64,000 nt of DNA, taken from Clostridium sp. CS001. Its GTDB lineage: Bacteria; Bacillota; Clostridia; Clostridiales; Clostridiaceae. Made by a program: the position numbers and the translations under genes. A model generated the notes under the pieces. That model searched no databases. It saw only the letters and a program-made list of their open reading frames with translations, and was not told the DNA's origin. The DNA is taken from contig NZ_JAIZZN010000001.1 of assembly GCF_020443565.1 (NCBI RefSeq), forward strand, positions 283,883-347,882. Reading direction: 5' to 3'. Below are positions 34,646 through 43,629 of this stretch, in pieces. The number at the start of each line of letters is the position of its first letter. Within the stretch, counting starts at the first letter, position 1.

Positions 34646-35248
34646 CTAATCAGTTTCATTCTCATCAATGCTTGGATCTAAATCCTCTTTATTAAATTCC
34701 TCTAAAGAAGGCATTTCACCCAGACTTTCAAAATCAAAATGCTTAAGAAATTCATCTGTTGTTACATAAATAATAGGTCTTCCCGGAACATTCTTTCGTC
34801 CATTTTCTTTAATTAGTTTTTTTTCAGATAAGGTATATATAGCCCTATCACTTTTTACACCCCTTATCTCCTCGATTTCCACCCTAGTTATGGGTTGTTT
34901 ATATGCAACTATTGCTAAGGTTTCAAGTGATGCTTGTGATAGGGATTGCTTGATGTTTGTCTTTAATAGTTTTTGAACATATTCACTATTACAAGACTTT
35001 GTAACAAATTGATATTCATCATTAGTTACTATAATTTTAATACCTCTTTCTTCTTCTTCTTCATATTTCATTATTAATTCATTTAATAATTCAATTGTAA
35101 AATCAATGCTACATTCTAATATATTTGCTATTTCACTTAACTTTAATGATTCACCAGTAACGAATAGCAATGATTCAATAATAGAAAAATAGATGTTTTT
35201 GGTAGATACCTCTTCAATCTCTAGTTGTTTAATATTCAATTCACTCAT
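34646..35248 (-). CDS. scpB: Segregation and condensation protein B
   Basis: Winged-helix subunit of the SMC-ScpAB condensin complex that organises and segregates the chromosome. The 200-residue product has the tandem winged-helix domains, with LLFVTGESLKLSEIANIL near residue 28, the SQASLETLAIVAYKQPITR motif near 103 and NVPGRPIIYVTTDEFLKHF near 155. The acidic C-terminus is usual. It follows scpA with a one-base gap and is presumably translated from the same message. Confidence 0.97.
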   Translation of the reverse strand: MSELNIKQLEIEEVSTKNIYFSIIESLLFVTGESLKLSEIANILECSIDFTIELLNELIMKYEEEEERGIKIIVTNDEYQFVTKSCNSEYVQKLLKTNIKQSLSQASLETLAIVAYKQPITRVEIEEIRGVKSDRAIYTLSEKKLIKENGRKNVPGRPIIYVTTDEFLKHFDFESLGEMPSLEEFNKEDLDPSIDENETD

Positions 35249-35249
35249 G

Positions 35250-35990
35250 TTAAATTACCCTTTCTAAATATATATCTTTAAAGTTATTTTCTTGAATTAC
35301 TCTAACACTCCTAATTTTAATCATCTCAAGTAATGCTAAAAACGTAACAATAATTTCTAACTTTGATGAATAGTCCTTAACTAACTTTGTAAAATGGATT
35401 TTTCCCCACTTATCCAATTTTTCTTTTAATTCTAACATTTTATCTTCAATTTTGTATTCATCTACTAAGACTTTCTTGTTTATTACATTGTTTGTATTCA
35501 TTTTATTTCTATATTGTTGCATTAAATTGTTGTATAAATCATACAAATTCAACATTGTAACATTCTTTAAGAAATCTATTTCATTAACTTCATTATTAAT
35601 TTCTTCAATTATTTCAGGTTTTTTACTAAAAAAAATACCTGTACCCTGTTCTAGCACCTTTAAATTTTCAGCTATAACTTTATACTTCCTGTACTCTATT
35701 AATTTATTTAGTAATTCCTTTTCTATATCTTCTTCGTCATCCTGGCTTTGTTCATCTTTATTTTTGGGTAATAGGTGCTTAGACTTAATTTCAATTAAAG
35801 TTGCTGCTATGACAATAAATTCTGATGTTACCTCTAAATCCATTTCTTTCATATCTTCAAGGTATTCTAAATAGTGATTTGTAATCTCAAAAATGTTAAT
35901 ATCATAAATATTCATCTCATTTTTCTTAATAAGATGTAATAATAAATCAAATGGTCCTTCAAAATTAGTTACTTTTATGCTTAATGACAT
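35250..35990 (-). CDS. scpA: Segregation and condensation protein A
   Basis: Kleisin subunit that bridges the SMC heads. The N-terminal kleisin motif FEGPFDLLLHLIKKNEMNIYD starts near residue 9, the ATLIEIKSKHLLP segment near 68, and a C-terminal winged helix ends with TFLALLEMIKIRSVRVIQ. At 246 residues it is of standard length. ATG start with GGAGAG upstream. First gene of the scpAB pair. Confidence 0.97.
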   Translation of the reverse strand: MSLSIKVTNFEGPFDLLLHLIKKNEMNIYDINIFEITNHYLEYLEDMKEMDLEVTSEFIVIAATLIEIKSKHLLPKNKDEQSQDDEEDIEKELLNKLIEYRKYKVIAENLKVLEQGTGIFFSKKPEIIEEINNEVNEIDFLKNVTMLNLYDLYNNLMQQYRNKMNTNNVINKKVLVDEYKIEDKMLELKEKLDKWGKIHFTKLVKDYSSKLEIIVTFLALLEMIKIRSVRVIQENNFKDIYLERVI

Positions 35991-36094
35991 GTATACTCTC
36001 TCCTAAATAAATAATTATAAATAAAAAATCATATTTATATGATTTTTTATTTTAGCTTGTTTTAAGTATAATGCATCTTTTAAAAAATAACTAG

Positions 36095-36189
36095 TATATA
36101 TGTTTCAACTTTAAAACTACATTTAAATTACTGGTGAATATTTGTTCAGAGCGTAAAGTAATTGTACAAATACTATTGAAACATATATA
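36095..36189. repeat. 95-bp segment with perfect 14-bp terminal inverted repeats
   Basis: TATATATGTTTCAA at the left and TTGAAACATATATA at the right, 67 bp apart. It looks like a small non-coding, MITE-like element or a pair of operator half-sites. No coding capacity was found. Confidence 0.45.
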
Positions 36190-36223
36190 ATATAACAATA
36201 TCAATATAAAATTACACTGTTTT

Positions 36224-36268
36224 AAAAAACATAGCTTCTAAGCAAAACAATCATTGCTAGAAGCTATA
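36224..36268 (-). terminator. Terminator after the second D,D-carboxypeptidase gene
   Basis: ATAGCTTCTA and TAGAAGCTAT, extended by GC pairs, with a T-run (GTTTTTTAAAA) on the minus strand. Confidence 0.88.
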
Positions 36269-36308
36269 GTTTACTCCACATAGTTATGTGAATTTTAGTG
36301 TAAATTAC

Positions 36309-37490
36309 TTAAATTGCCCTATTAAATAAGTCTGTAATATTATTTTTAAAATTACTCCAAACCCTAGATTTTTTAATATCCCTGTCACTGTATATGATAA
36401 CCTTGCCACATAATTCATTATCAACGTATATCTCACATACTCCAATTGCCTTATCTTTTTTATATTCCCTCAAGCCTTCTTGTATAACAACCTTTTTAGT
36501 AATTTCATTTTTCTTACCTCTTTCAAGCGTTATACTAAAATCTTCTTGAGATTTTGGAATTAGATATTTATCACCTTTTTTGTTTAAAGGTATTTTTTCA
36601 AACTCTTCATCCTTTGATATAATTTTTTTAGTTTCAAATTTTGAAAATCCAAAGTTCATTAACATGCTAGCGTCACTATTTCTTATTTTATAAGTTGGTG
36701 CACCCATAATTATTGCTAGCATTCTTACATTGTTTCGCATTGCTGTAGCAGATATACAGTACTTTGCCTCATTTGTAAATCCAGTTTTAAGTCCGTCACA
36801 TCCATCAAAAAATCTTACAAGTTTATTGTGATTAACAAGACCTATAGGTGTCTTGCGGCCTTCAGAAATAGTTTCCATATAAGTTCCAGAGTATTTTAAT
36901 ATTTGTGGATGTTTTAACAATTCCCTAGACATAATTGATATATCAAAAGCAGAAGTAAGATGCCCTTCTGCACTTAAGCCAGTGCAGTTTTTAAAGGAAG
37001 TATCTTTCATATTAAGAACTTTTACTTTTTCATTCATCATATCTACAAAAGCGCCTTCACTACCACCTAAATACTCTGCCATTGCAACTGCCGCATCATT
37101 TCCTGATGCAATAGCTATACCTTTTAAAATTTCTTCCACTGTTCTAATTTCACCAGTATCAAGTATCATACTGCTTCCACCCATTTTTTTAGAGTTCTCA
37201 CTTATAGTTATTTTATCTTGTAACTTAATCTTTCCGGCATCTATAGCCTCCATAGCTAAGAGCATAGTCATTATTTTAGTTACTGATGCAGGTGCAAACT
37301 TTTCATGAGAGTTCTTCTCATATATTACCTTACCACTATAGGGCTCCATTAGTAGTGCTGATTTTGCTTCTACTAAAATTCCTTTATTATCAACACCTTC
37401 GCCTTCTGCCTTTGCAGGAATACTAAAAAGCTGTGTTGTTAAAACTACTGATAAAATTAAACATAATACATTTTTAATGATTTTTTTCAT
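36309..37490 (-). CDS. dacF: D-alanyl-D-alanine carboxypeptidase (DacF type)
   Basis: A 393-residue exported peptidoglycan carboxypeptidase. The signal peptide ends near residue 28 (AKA). Active-site motifs are S69-VTK, SGND near 124 and KTGFTNEA near 226. A C-terminal beta domain and a terminal amphipathic segment (WSNFKNNITDLFNRAI) follow. In clostridia dacF is commonly located near spoIIM and spo0A, as here, and in Bacillus it is forespore-expressed. GAGGAGG ribosome site. I name it dacF on context; the related gene at 32215-33348 could equally carry that name. Confidence 0.88.
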   Translation of the reverse strand: MKKIIKNVLCLILSVVLTTQLFSIPAKAEGEGVDNKGILVEAKSALLMEPYSGKVIYEKNSHEKFAPASVTKIMTMLLAMEAIDAGKIKLQDKITISENSKKMGGSSMILDTGEIRTVEEILKGIAIASGNDAAVAMAEYLGGSEGAFVDMMNEKVKVLNMKDTSFKNCTGLSAEGHLTSAFDISIMSRELLKHPQILKYSGTYMETISEGRKTPIGLVNHNKLVRFFDGCDGLKTGFTNEAKYCISATAMRNNVRMLAIIMGAPTYKIRNSDASMLMNFGFSKFETKKIISKDEEFEKIPLNKKGDKYLIPKSQEDFSITLERGKKNEITKKVVIQEGLREYKKDKAIGVCEIYVDNELCGKVIIYSDRDIKKSRVWSNFKNNITDLFNRAI

Positions 37491-37644
37491 ATGTATCCTC
37501 CTCTTATTAATTTGATAGACAACAACTACTAATTGCCACCTAGATTATTTCAAATTTATAAGATTATTTTTACCAAGTTACCTTAATATTATCACTATTT
37601 ATCAATAATAATGTAAAGGAACATTCTATCTAAACTGGAATAAA

Positions 37645-37680
37645 TAATAAGTCAGTATACTAGATACTGACTTATCATTT
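37645..37680 (-). terminator. Terminator after the spoIIM-linked small gene
   Basis: ATAAGTCAGTAT and ATACTGACTTAT with a 5-nt loop CTAGA-like centre and A/T-rich flanks, about 100 bp past the small gene. Confidence 0.8.
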
Positions 37681-37780
37681 ATTCTACTTTGGCTTATTTC
37701 CTGTAATAATCATTTTTACAAACCTTAACCATCTATTTTTTCTTTAAATATAGTTAATGAATTTAAGTTATACACATGCA

Positions 37781-38008
37781 CTAGAATCTAAAAAACAAAT
37801 AAAATGTAAGAATATAATTGTAAATTAACTTATAGTTTTTATCAACAAGTTTGTATACCATAATACTGTTTTTGTATATCCTTGTGTTATTAATTAAGTT
37901 TTGTAGTAAGTAGTCTATCGCCTTTGGAAGTAGTAATCCAATTACTAATAAGATTATAAAGCACTTTCCTGTTAATAATATAAAACGCCAAAAATCTTTA
38001 TTTCTCAT
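37781..38008 (-). CDS. Small membrane protein linked to spoIIM
   Basis: A 75-residue protein with a membrane segment near residues 9-30 and a second hydrophobic stretch at its C-terminus. I do not recognise the family. It overlaps the end of spoIIM by four bases (ATGA type) and is followed by a terminator, so it belongs to the spoIIM transcript and is likely to be sporulation-associated. Little else can be said. Confidence 0.65.
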   Translation of the reverse strand: MRNKDFWRFILLTGKCFIILLVIGLLLPKAIDYLLQNLINNTRIYKNSIMVYKLVDKNYKLIYNYILTFYLFFRF

Positions 38009-38655
38009 TTGCTCATGTTTCCTAAGCTACCAATAAGTCCCTTGATAAAATGTGGAGCAATATATGCTTCTATAATAATTCCTATAAATAATATAATAAT
38101 TATTATTATAAAAATCACACTATAATATATTATTCTACTAATTATACTACTTGTCCATTGTTTATTAAACTTATTCTTAAGTAGCATTATTGAAAACTCC
38201 ATGGATACTACAGATGCAAAAATAATACATGGAACATATATTAAATTTTGAGGTAGCACCCCTAGTATTGCAATTCCTACACCACTTTTGCCTAGACCAC
38301 TTATCATAAAGCTAAAAGTAAACCCAACTGCAAAACCCTTTAGTAAGTTAATTATTATAATTATTGGTATTCCAACAATTGTCAAACCCAAAAACCAAAG
38401 TAAAATAACAACGGGAAGATTATTTTTTATAGATTGTAAGAGTATTAACTTATAACTAATACTGTTTGTGTTTGAAGGTTCAACAAAATTCATTAAGTAA
38501 TTTACTAAATCATTTCGCTCAAAATCGCCCATATATTTTACACTATATATTCCTAAAATTATACCTGTAAATACGCAAAGAATACTTATAATATATAACC
38601 AAAAATTTTCTTGTATGTGTTTGTTTATACTGTTGGTTATAGTACTTGAAGACAT
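38005..38655 (-). CDS. spoIIM: Stage II sporulation protein M
   Basis: A polytopic membrane protein of the SpoIID-SpoIIM-SpoIIP complex that dissolves septal peptidoglycan and drives engulfment of the forespore. The 216-residue product has about five membrane segments and the family motifs FVGIILGIYSVKY-like start, FLGLTIVGIPIIIIINLLKGF near residue 88, and PQNLIYVPCIIFAS near 134. AAAGGGGGAT ribosome site before the ATG. It is followed by an overlapping small gene. Confidence 0.95.
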   Translation of the reverse strand: MSSSTITNSINKHIQENFWLYIISILCVFTGIILGIYSVKYMGDFERNDLVNYLMNFVEPSNTNSISYKLILLQSIKNNLPVVILLWFLGLTIVGIPIIIIINLLKGFAVGFTFSFMISGLGKSGVGIAILGVLPQNLIYVPCIIFASVVSMEFSIMLLKNKFNKQWTSSIISRIIYYSVIFIIIIIILFIGIIIEAYIAPHFIKGLIGSLGNMSK

Positions 38656-38758
38656 AACCCAATCCCCCTTTGTTAATCATCTTTTATTTATTAGCAATTA
38701 TAATATTATAACTTACCTAATATTTATGATATAAAAGGGGTTTATATGCATATTAAGT

Positions 38759-38893
38759 TTAACAACATTTTGGAAGCTTCAAGTCTGCCATCTTCTATAA
38801 GTGGCAGTTGCCTAGCCCAAAAAAGTTACTTTGGTGGCAGTCTAAATCTGCTTCCAAAGTTGTTAATATTGCAGCACCGCAGGTGATGATTTA
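38759..38893 (-). repeat. Dispersed hairpin repeat, long form, copy R4
   Basis: A 135-bp element in the opposite orientation to R2. It has end arms AACAACATTTTGGAAGC and GCTTCCAAAGTTGTT, internal hairpin CTGCCA/TGGCAG, and core stem CACC-TGC-GGTG (read on the minus strand). The internal stem pair TGGCAG here is TGGTAG in R2, keeping a G-T/G-U pairing. Confidence 0.87.
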
Positions 38894-38909
38894 ATGACAT
38901 TTCAGAAGG

Positions 38910-38940
38910 TAATATTGCAGCATCGCAGATGATGATTTAA
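38910..38940 (-). repeat. Dispersed hairpin repeat, copy R5
   Basis: TAATATTGCAGCATCGCAGA and on to TGATGATTTAA; stem CATC-TGC-GATG on the minus strand. In tandem with R4, separated by 16 bp. Confidence 0.87.
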
Positions 38941-39004
38941 CATTAACAAACACATAAATTTGTATTGTTGCAACTTCTAATAACCCATATTTGTATTAAA
39001 AAAA

Positions 39005-39033
39005 TAATCTATGCACATAAAGTACATAGATTA
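39005..39033 (-). terminator. Intrinsic terminator of spo0A
   Basis: TAATCTATG pairs with CATAGATTA, seven bp past the stop of spo0A, with A/T-rich flanks. Confidence 0.8.
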
Positions 39034-39039
39034 ATTAAT

Positions 39040-39864
39040 TTAGCTAACGCCTCTGTTTTGTAATCTTAGCTTATCAGCTACCATGGCTATAAACTCGCTA
39101 TTTGTAGGTTTACCTTTAGCATTGTGAATAGTGTATCCAAATAGCTTATTTATTGTTTCAACTTGTCCACGTCCCCAGGCTACTTCAATAGCATGCCTTA
39201 TAGCTCTTTCTACTCTACTAGCAGTTGTATTAAATTTCTTTGCAATTGATGGATACAATTCTTTTGTTACTGCAGATAAAAGTTCAATATCGTTAACAAC
39301 CATAGTAATTGCTTCTCTTAGATACATGTAACCTTTTATATGTGCAGGAACTCCAATTTCATGAATTATGCTTGTTATTTCTGCCTCTAAATCCATCGGT
39401 TGATTACGATTACTTTTCATAGGTTCAGTTGTATCTGTATCCATAAAAGGAATCGATCTCCTACTGTTATCACTAGAAATTGTGTTATTAAACATTTGTC
39501 TTATTCTTTTTGTAAATACATCCATATCGAAAGGTTTTACAACATAGTAATCTGCCCCAAGTGTAATTGCCCTTTGTGTGATTTTATCTTGACCTACTGC
39601 AGATAATACTATTATTTTTGGTATTGGATCTAGGTCCATACTTCCCAATCTTTCCAGTACCCCTAAACCATCTAAATGAGGCATTATTATGTCTAATACC
39701 ACTAAATCAGGTTTTCTCTCTTTAATTAACTTAAGAGCTTCAATTCCATCTTTTGCAATTCCTGTGACTACTATATCTCTTTGGCTTAACAAGTAATCAT
39801 TTAAAATATTGCAAAATTCCTTATTATCATCTGCAATAAGAACACTAATTTTATTTTCCTCCAT
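39040..39864 (-). CDS. spo0A: Sporulation master response regulator Spo0A
   Basis: Master regulator that commits the cell to sporulation. The receiver domain has the acidic pair ADDN at residues 11-14 and phosphoacceptor D58 in [13 protein letters not shown]. The C-terminal DNA-binding domain carries the recognition region with [37 protein letters not shown] and [15 protein letters not shown] chose the ATG at 39864 because AAAGGGGAGTTATAAG precedes it, giving 274 residues, the normal length; a longer frame from 39906 has no ribosome site. It is downstream of spoIVB, the standard spoIVB-spo0A order. Confidence 0.97.
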   Translation of the reverse strand: MEENKISVLIADDNKEFCNILNDYLLSQRDIVVTGIAKDGIEALKLIKERKPDLVVLDIIMPHLDGLGVLERLGSMDLDPIPKIIVLSAVGQDKITQRAITLGADYYVVKPFDMDVFTKRIRQMFNNTISSDNSRRSIPFMDTDTTEPMKSNRNQPMDLEAEITSIIHEIGVPAHIKGYMYLREAITMVVNDIELLSAVTKELYPSIAKKFNTTASRVERAIRHAIEVAWGRGQVETINKLFGYTIHNAKGKPTNSEFIAMVADKLRLQNRGVS

Positions 39865-40025
39865 CTTATAACTCCCCTTTATAAATAAATTACCATATCT
39901 TAACAATTATTAAATTCGACAAAAGAATTTTAATTCCTTCTTATTATTAAAAAAATTACAAATAAATAATTATTTTCTATTTTTTATAAATTAAAAACAT
40001 ACTATCAGTTATTATTTATATAATA

Positions 40026-40047
40026 AAAGATAGCATTTGCTATCCTT
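40026..40047 (-). terminator. Intrinsic terminator of spoIVB
   Basis: AAAGATAGCA and TGCTATCCTT with a TT loop, one mismatch, about 46 bp after the spoIVB stop. Confidence 0.7.
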
Positions 40048-40092
40048 TATTCCTTAGTTTCTATTTTAACCCTTATTTTTAAATAATGCTAG

Positions 40093-41223
40093 CTATTTCG
40101 ATAAAATATCTGCATCTTTAAGCATCCACTCTATATATATTCCATATCCGGTGTCTGGCTTATTAATTAAAACATGGGTAACTGCGCCAACTATTTTATT
40201 ATTTTGAATTATTGGACTGCCACTCATACCTTGAACTATTCCACCAGTCTTTTCTAAAAGCCTAGGATCTGTAATTCTGATTACCATACTTTTTGACCCA
40301 GGTGTACTTTGAGGTAATAGCTTTTGAATTTCTATTTCAAATAATTCTGGTTCGCTACTATTTATTGTTGTTAATATTTCAGCTTTTCCTTCCTTAATTT
40401 CACTCCTTAAAGCTATATTCATAGGTTTATTAAATTTATTGTTTATTAGACTTTTAGTTCCATCTCCAAATATTCCACATTGGGTGTTTTTAATTATTTG
40501 TCCTTTTATTTTATTTTCATCTACAAAAAGTCCTCTAAGTTCTCCTGGATTTCCTTTCGTTCCTTTTTTTACAGACACAATATTAGATGATACAATTACA
40601 CCATTATTAACACTAAGTATAGTCCCTGTATCAGCATCTGTAATTGGGTGACCAAGTGCAGCAAACTTTTTAGTTTTATCATCATAAAAAGTTAGTGTTC
40701 CTACACCGGCTGTTGAATCTCTTACCCATAAACCGATTTTTTGTTTTCCATCTGTAGAATCAATCGTAGGATTAACCTTTATTTCGAAAAAGTTTTCATT
40801 ATTTTTACGTTGTAATTTAAGTGTGATTTCAGATTCTTTTTTCTCGTTTACAAGCCTTGTCACATCTTCTGCATGATTTATTTCAACATCATTTATCTTT
40901 ATTATACTATCTCCTATTTGCACTCCAGCACTGGCCGCAGGGCTAGGCGTTTTACCATTAACACCTTCAATATCGGATAATGCTACTACTAAAACACCTT
41001 TAGTGTTTAGTTTAACCCCAACTGGCTGTCCTCCCGGGTAAACTGTTATCTCTGAGTTATCTCTTACAAAAGCTGCTTGAACCTCTAAAGGCTTCGAATA
41101 ATTTAATTTAATTGGTTTGTTAAATATAGACATAGTTATATTTGGGGTTTTGAAATATGCACATAAAATAATAATCGCTAAAGGGGCCATAATCAAGCAT
41201 ATTATATTAAATTTTTTTTTCAT
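40093..41223 (-). CDS. spoIVB: SpoIVB serine peptidase (sigma-K checkpoint protease)
   Basis: Forespore-secreted PDZ-domain serine peptidase of family S55, which in Bacillus signals across the outer forespore membrane to activate pro-sigma-K processing. The N-terminal membrane anchor (residues 5-23) is followed by a PDZ domain (about 95-160, SPAASAGVQIGDSIIKIN) and the SpoIVB peptidase domain with the histidine in AALGHPITDADTG near 190 and the catalytic serine in GMSGSPII near 335. At 376 residues it is slightly shorter than the Bacillus protein. AGGAGGT ribosome site. Confidence 0.96.
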   Translation of the reverse strand: MKKKFNIICLIMAPLAIIILCAYFKTPNITMSIFNKPIKLNYSKPLEVQAAFVRDNSEITVYPGGQPVGVKLNTKGVLVVALSDIEGVNGKTPSPAASAGVQIGDSIIKINDVEINHAEDVTRLVNEKKESEITLKLQRKNNENFFEIKVNPTIDSTDGKQKIGLWVRDSTAGVGTLTFYDDKTKKFAALGHPITDADTGTILSVNNGVIVSSNIVSVKKGTKGNPGELRGLFVDENKIKGQIIKNTQCGIFGDGTKSLINNKFNKPMNIALRSEIKEGKAEILTTINSSEPELFEIEIQKLLPQSTPGSKSMVIRITDPRLLEKTGGIVQGMSGSPIIQNNKIVGAVTHVLINKPDTGYGIYIEWMLKDADILSK

Positions 41224-41310
41224 AAGCTATACCTCCTTTTTTCTTATAATCTTAACTTTAATTTACCCTCTAATTCTTCACATTATCCTATAACATTAAT
41301 TCATTATTAG

Positions 41311-41371
41311 TTAAATCATCACCTAAGGTGCTAAAATATTAACAACTTTGGAATCAGATTTACTTCTTTGA
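41311..41371 (+). repeat. Dispersed hairpin repeat, partial long form, copy R6
   Basis: Core TTAAATCATCACCTAAGGTG with stem CACC-TAA-GGTG, continuing through AACAACTTTGGAATCAGATT as in R2 and R4, then diverging. A truncated long copy upstream of spoIVB. Confidence 0.85.
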
Positions 41372-41397
41372 TATACTAAGCGTATTTTAAGCAAAAA

Positions 41398-41428
41398 AAT
41401 AAAACCATATTTTTATGATTTTATTTTC
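41398..41428 (-). terminator. Candidate terminator of recN
   Basis: AATAAAACCATA / TATGATTTTATT, one mismatch, A/T-rich, about 50 bp after recN. Confidence 0.55.
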
Positions 41429-41476
41429 TCCTATAAAACTTATTTTTATTATGATTTATCTGCAAAAAACAAAAAA

Positions 41477-43165
41477 TTAATCTCTTTTTTGTTTTTTAGC
41501 CATATTTATCATTTCCTTAGAGTTTTCAAGTGTTAATTTAGTAACTTCAATTCCACCCATCATTCTGGCTACTTCTTGTTGTTTTTCAATATCATTCATT
41601 TTTATAATGTTAGTATAGGTTTTATCATTTATAACATTTTTAGATATTAAATAATTTGTATCTGCCATACTTGCTATTTGTGCTAAATGAGTTACACAAA
41701 AAATTTGATGTTTTAATGATATTAAATACATTTTTTCTGCAACACATTGTGCAATTCTTCCGCTAATGCCGGTGTCTATTTCATCAAATATAACTGTAGG
41801 TATTTCATCTTTATCGACAAAAACAGTTTTTAGTGCAAGCATTATACGTGATAATTCTCCTCCAGAAACAATATCTTCTAATGGATTTAATGGTTCTCCT
41901 GGATTAGTTGATATGCAAAATTGAACCTTATCACATCCATTTTCATAAAATTCATCCTCTAATTTAACTTCAATATAAAATTTACTTTTTTCAAGCCCTA
42001 TATAATTTAATTCTTGTTTTACTTTATCTTGAAGTTCCTTTGCAATACTACATCTAATTTCATGAATTTCAGCAGCTATAGTTCTCATTTGATTTTCTAT
42101 AACTATTTTTTCTTTTTTAAGCAAAGCGATTATTTCACTACTATTAGTTAATTCTTCATGCTCAGCTTGAGTTTTTTCTTTATACTCATAGATTTCTTCA
42201 ATAGTAGATCCATACTTCTTTTTACAAGTATTAATTTGCTGTATTCTACTATTCATATATTCAAGTTCTTTTTCATCATAGTAAATATTTTCTTTTAAGT
42301 TTCTTAAATCCGTGATGTTTTCCTCTATGTTATAGTAACTTTCTTCTATGGAATCTGTAATTAGCTTTATTTTTTCCATATGATTTTCAATGGTTCTTAA
42401 TTCTTTAATTGCCATAGCTAAATTATCAAATACAGAAGTACTTTCTTCATCACTAGTATATAACAAATTATAGCTTCTTGATAAATGCTTTTCTAACTTT
42501 TCAGCATTACTAATTATTGCACATTTTTCTAAAAGCTCTGCATCCTCACCGATTTTCAAATTGGCATTGTTTATTTCTTGCAACTGGTAATTTAAAAAAT
42601 CAATTCTCTTTTCACGTTGTCCTTCGTTTCCCTCAAGTTTAAGAATTTTATTTTTAATAATAGTTAATCTTTCATATTTCTCATTATAGATACCAATAAC
42701 GTTACTAATCCTAGTTTCACCAAAAGAGTCCACATAGGTTATATGATTAACTTTATCTAATAAATTATGATTATCATGTTGACCATGAATATCTAAAAGA
42801 GTCTTACTAATATGCTTAACCTTTGAAAGCAGCATAGATTTCCCGTTAATCTTGGCAATACTCTTTCCAGATTGGAATGTTTCTCGACTTACAAATATGG
42901 TATCCTCATAATCAACATCCATCTCATCTAAAGCTGATTTGTTGTTTTTAGTGTCAATTGAAAATATGGCTTCAACATAAGTTTTGTCTTCACCTGTTCG
43001 AATTAAGTTCTTATTGAACTTCCCACCTAACACATAATTTATAGCATCAATTAAAATGGATTTTCCAGCTCCTGTTTCACCAGAAAGAACATTAAATCCT
43101 TGTTCAAAATTAATACTTAACTTTTCAATTAGGGCAAAGTTCATAATATTTAATTGTAGGAGCAT
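41477..43165 (-). CDS. recN: DNA repair protein RecN
   Basis: An SMC-like ATPase that acts early in double-strand break repair. Walker A is GETGAGKS at residues 29-36; long coiled coils fill about 150-370; the signature EDIVSGGELSRIMLA is near 438, followed by Walker B VIFDEIDTGISG and the H-loop VTHLAQIAS. The 562-residue length is normal. It lies in the argR-recN order common to Firmicutes, 11 bp after argR. Confidence 0.97.
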   Translation of the reverse strand: MLLQLNIMNFALIEKLSINFEQGFNVLSGETGAGKSILIDAINYVLGGKFNKNLIRTGEDKTYVEAIFSIDTKNNKSALDEMDVDYEDTIFVSRETFQSGKSIAKINGKSMLLSKVKHISKTLLDIHGQHDNHNLLDKVNHITYVDSFGETRISNVIGIYNEKYERLTIIKNKILKLEGNEGQREKRIDFLNYQLQEINNANLKIGEDAELLEKCAIISNAEKLEKHLSRSYNLLYTSDEESTSVFDNLAMAIKELRTIENHMEKIKLITDSIEESYYNIEENITDLRNLKENIYYDEKELEYMNSRIQQINTCKKKYGSTIEEIYEYKEKTQAEHEELTNSSEIIALLKKEKIVIENQMRTIAAEIHEIRCSIAKELQDKVKQELNYIGLEKSKFYIEVKLEDEFYENGCDKVQFCISTNPGEPLNPLEDIVSGGELSRIMLALKTVFVDKDEIPTVIFDEIDTGISGRIAQCVAEKMYLISLKHQIFCVTHLAQIASMADTNYLISKNVINDKTYTNIIKMNDIEKQQEVARMMGGIEVTKLTLENSKEMINMAKKQKRD

Positions 43166-43176
43166 CTTGCTTCCTC

Positions 43177-43629
43177 CTATTCACTTATCATTTTTTTAAC
43201 TTTTTGAACTAGTTCTTTAGTATCTTCTTCAGTTCTAACTAAAATGAATACAGTATTATCTCCGGCTATAGTTCCTACAATACCATTAAATTTTAAAGAA
43301 TCTAAAGCTTCTGCAGCCGCAGATGCAGCCCCAGATATAGTTTTAAGTACTACAAACTTTTCTACCTGATCCACATAAAGCACAGTTTGCGAAAAAATAT
43401 TAACAAGCTTATTTGATAAAAAACTATCTGCTGGAGAAACAGTCGCATACTTATGGGTTCCTTGTTCATTCATAAGTTTAATCAATTTTAGTTCTTTTAT
43501 GTCCCTAGATACAGTTGCTTGGGTAATATCAAACCCCTTATTTTTTAGTTCTTCAGCTAACTGTTCCTGAGTTTCAACGTCCTTATCCTGTATAATTTCA
43601 ATTATCTTTGCTTGCCGTGCAATCTTCAT
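43177..43629 (-). CDS. argR: Arginine repressor
   Basis: A hexameric, arginine-responsive repressor of arginine biosynthesis. The N-terminal winged helix includes RQAKIIEIIQDKDVETQEQ and ITQATVSRDIKELKLIKL; the C-terminal ligand domain has the GTIAGDNTVFILVRTEED motif. I chose the ATG at 43629, with GGGAGGAAGAA directly upstream (150 residues), over a GTG at 43644. Its start lies within the end of nadK, which overlaps it by 32 bp. Confidence 0.95.
   Translation of the reverse strand: MKIARQAKIIEIIQDKDVETQEQLAEELKNKGFDITQATVSRDIKELKLIKLMNEQGTHKYATVSPADSFLSNKLVNIFSQTVLYVDQVEKFVVLKTISGAASAAAEALDSLKFNGIVGTIAGDNTVFILVRTEEDTKELVQKVKKMISE

Larger units (their letters stand above)
35991..36308. other. 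Intergenic region with a widely spaced inverted repeat and a terminator
   Basis: About 320 bp without an ORF. It contains a 14-bp inverted repeat (36095-36108 and 36176-36189) and the terminator of the carboxypeptidase gene (36224-36268). The scpAB promoter should lie at its left end. Confidence 0.7.
38656..39039. other. Intergenic region occupied by two repeat copies and the spo0A terminator
   Basis: A 380-bp gap. From left to right: spoIIM upstream region, long repeat copy R4 (38759-38893), short copy R5 (38910-38940) and the spo0A terminator (39005-39033). No ORF. Confidence 0.8.

Noticed and set aside
35452..35874. 140-codon ORF on the plus strand
   Set aside because: Shadow of scpA on the other strand; low-complexity Ser/Leu/Phe-rich translation.
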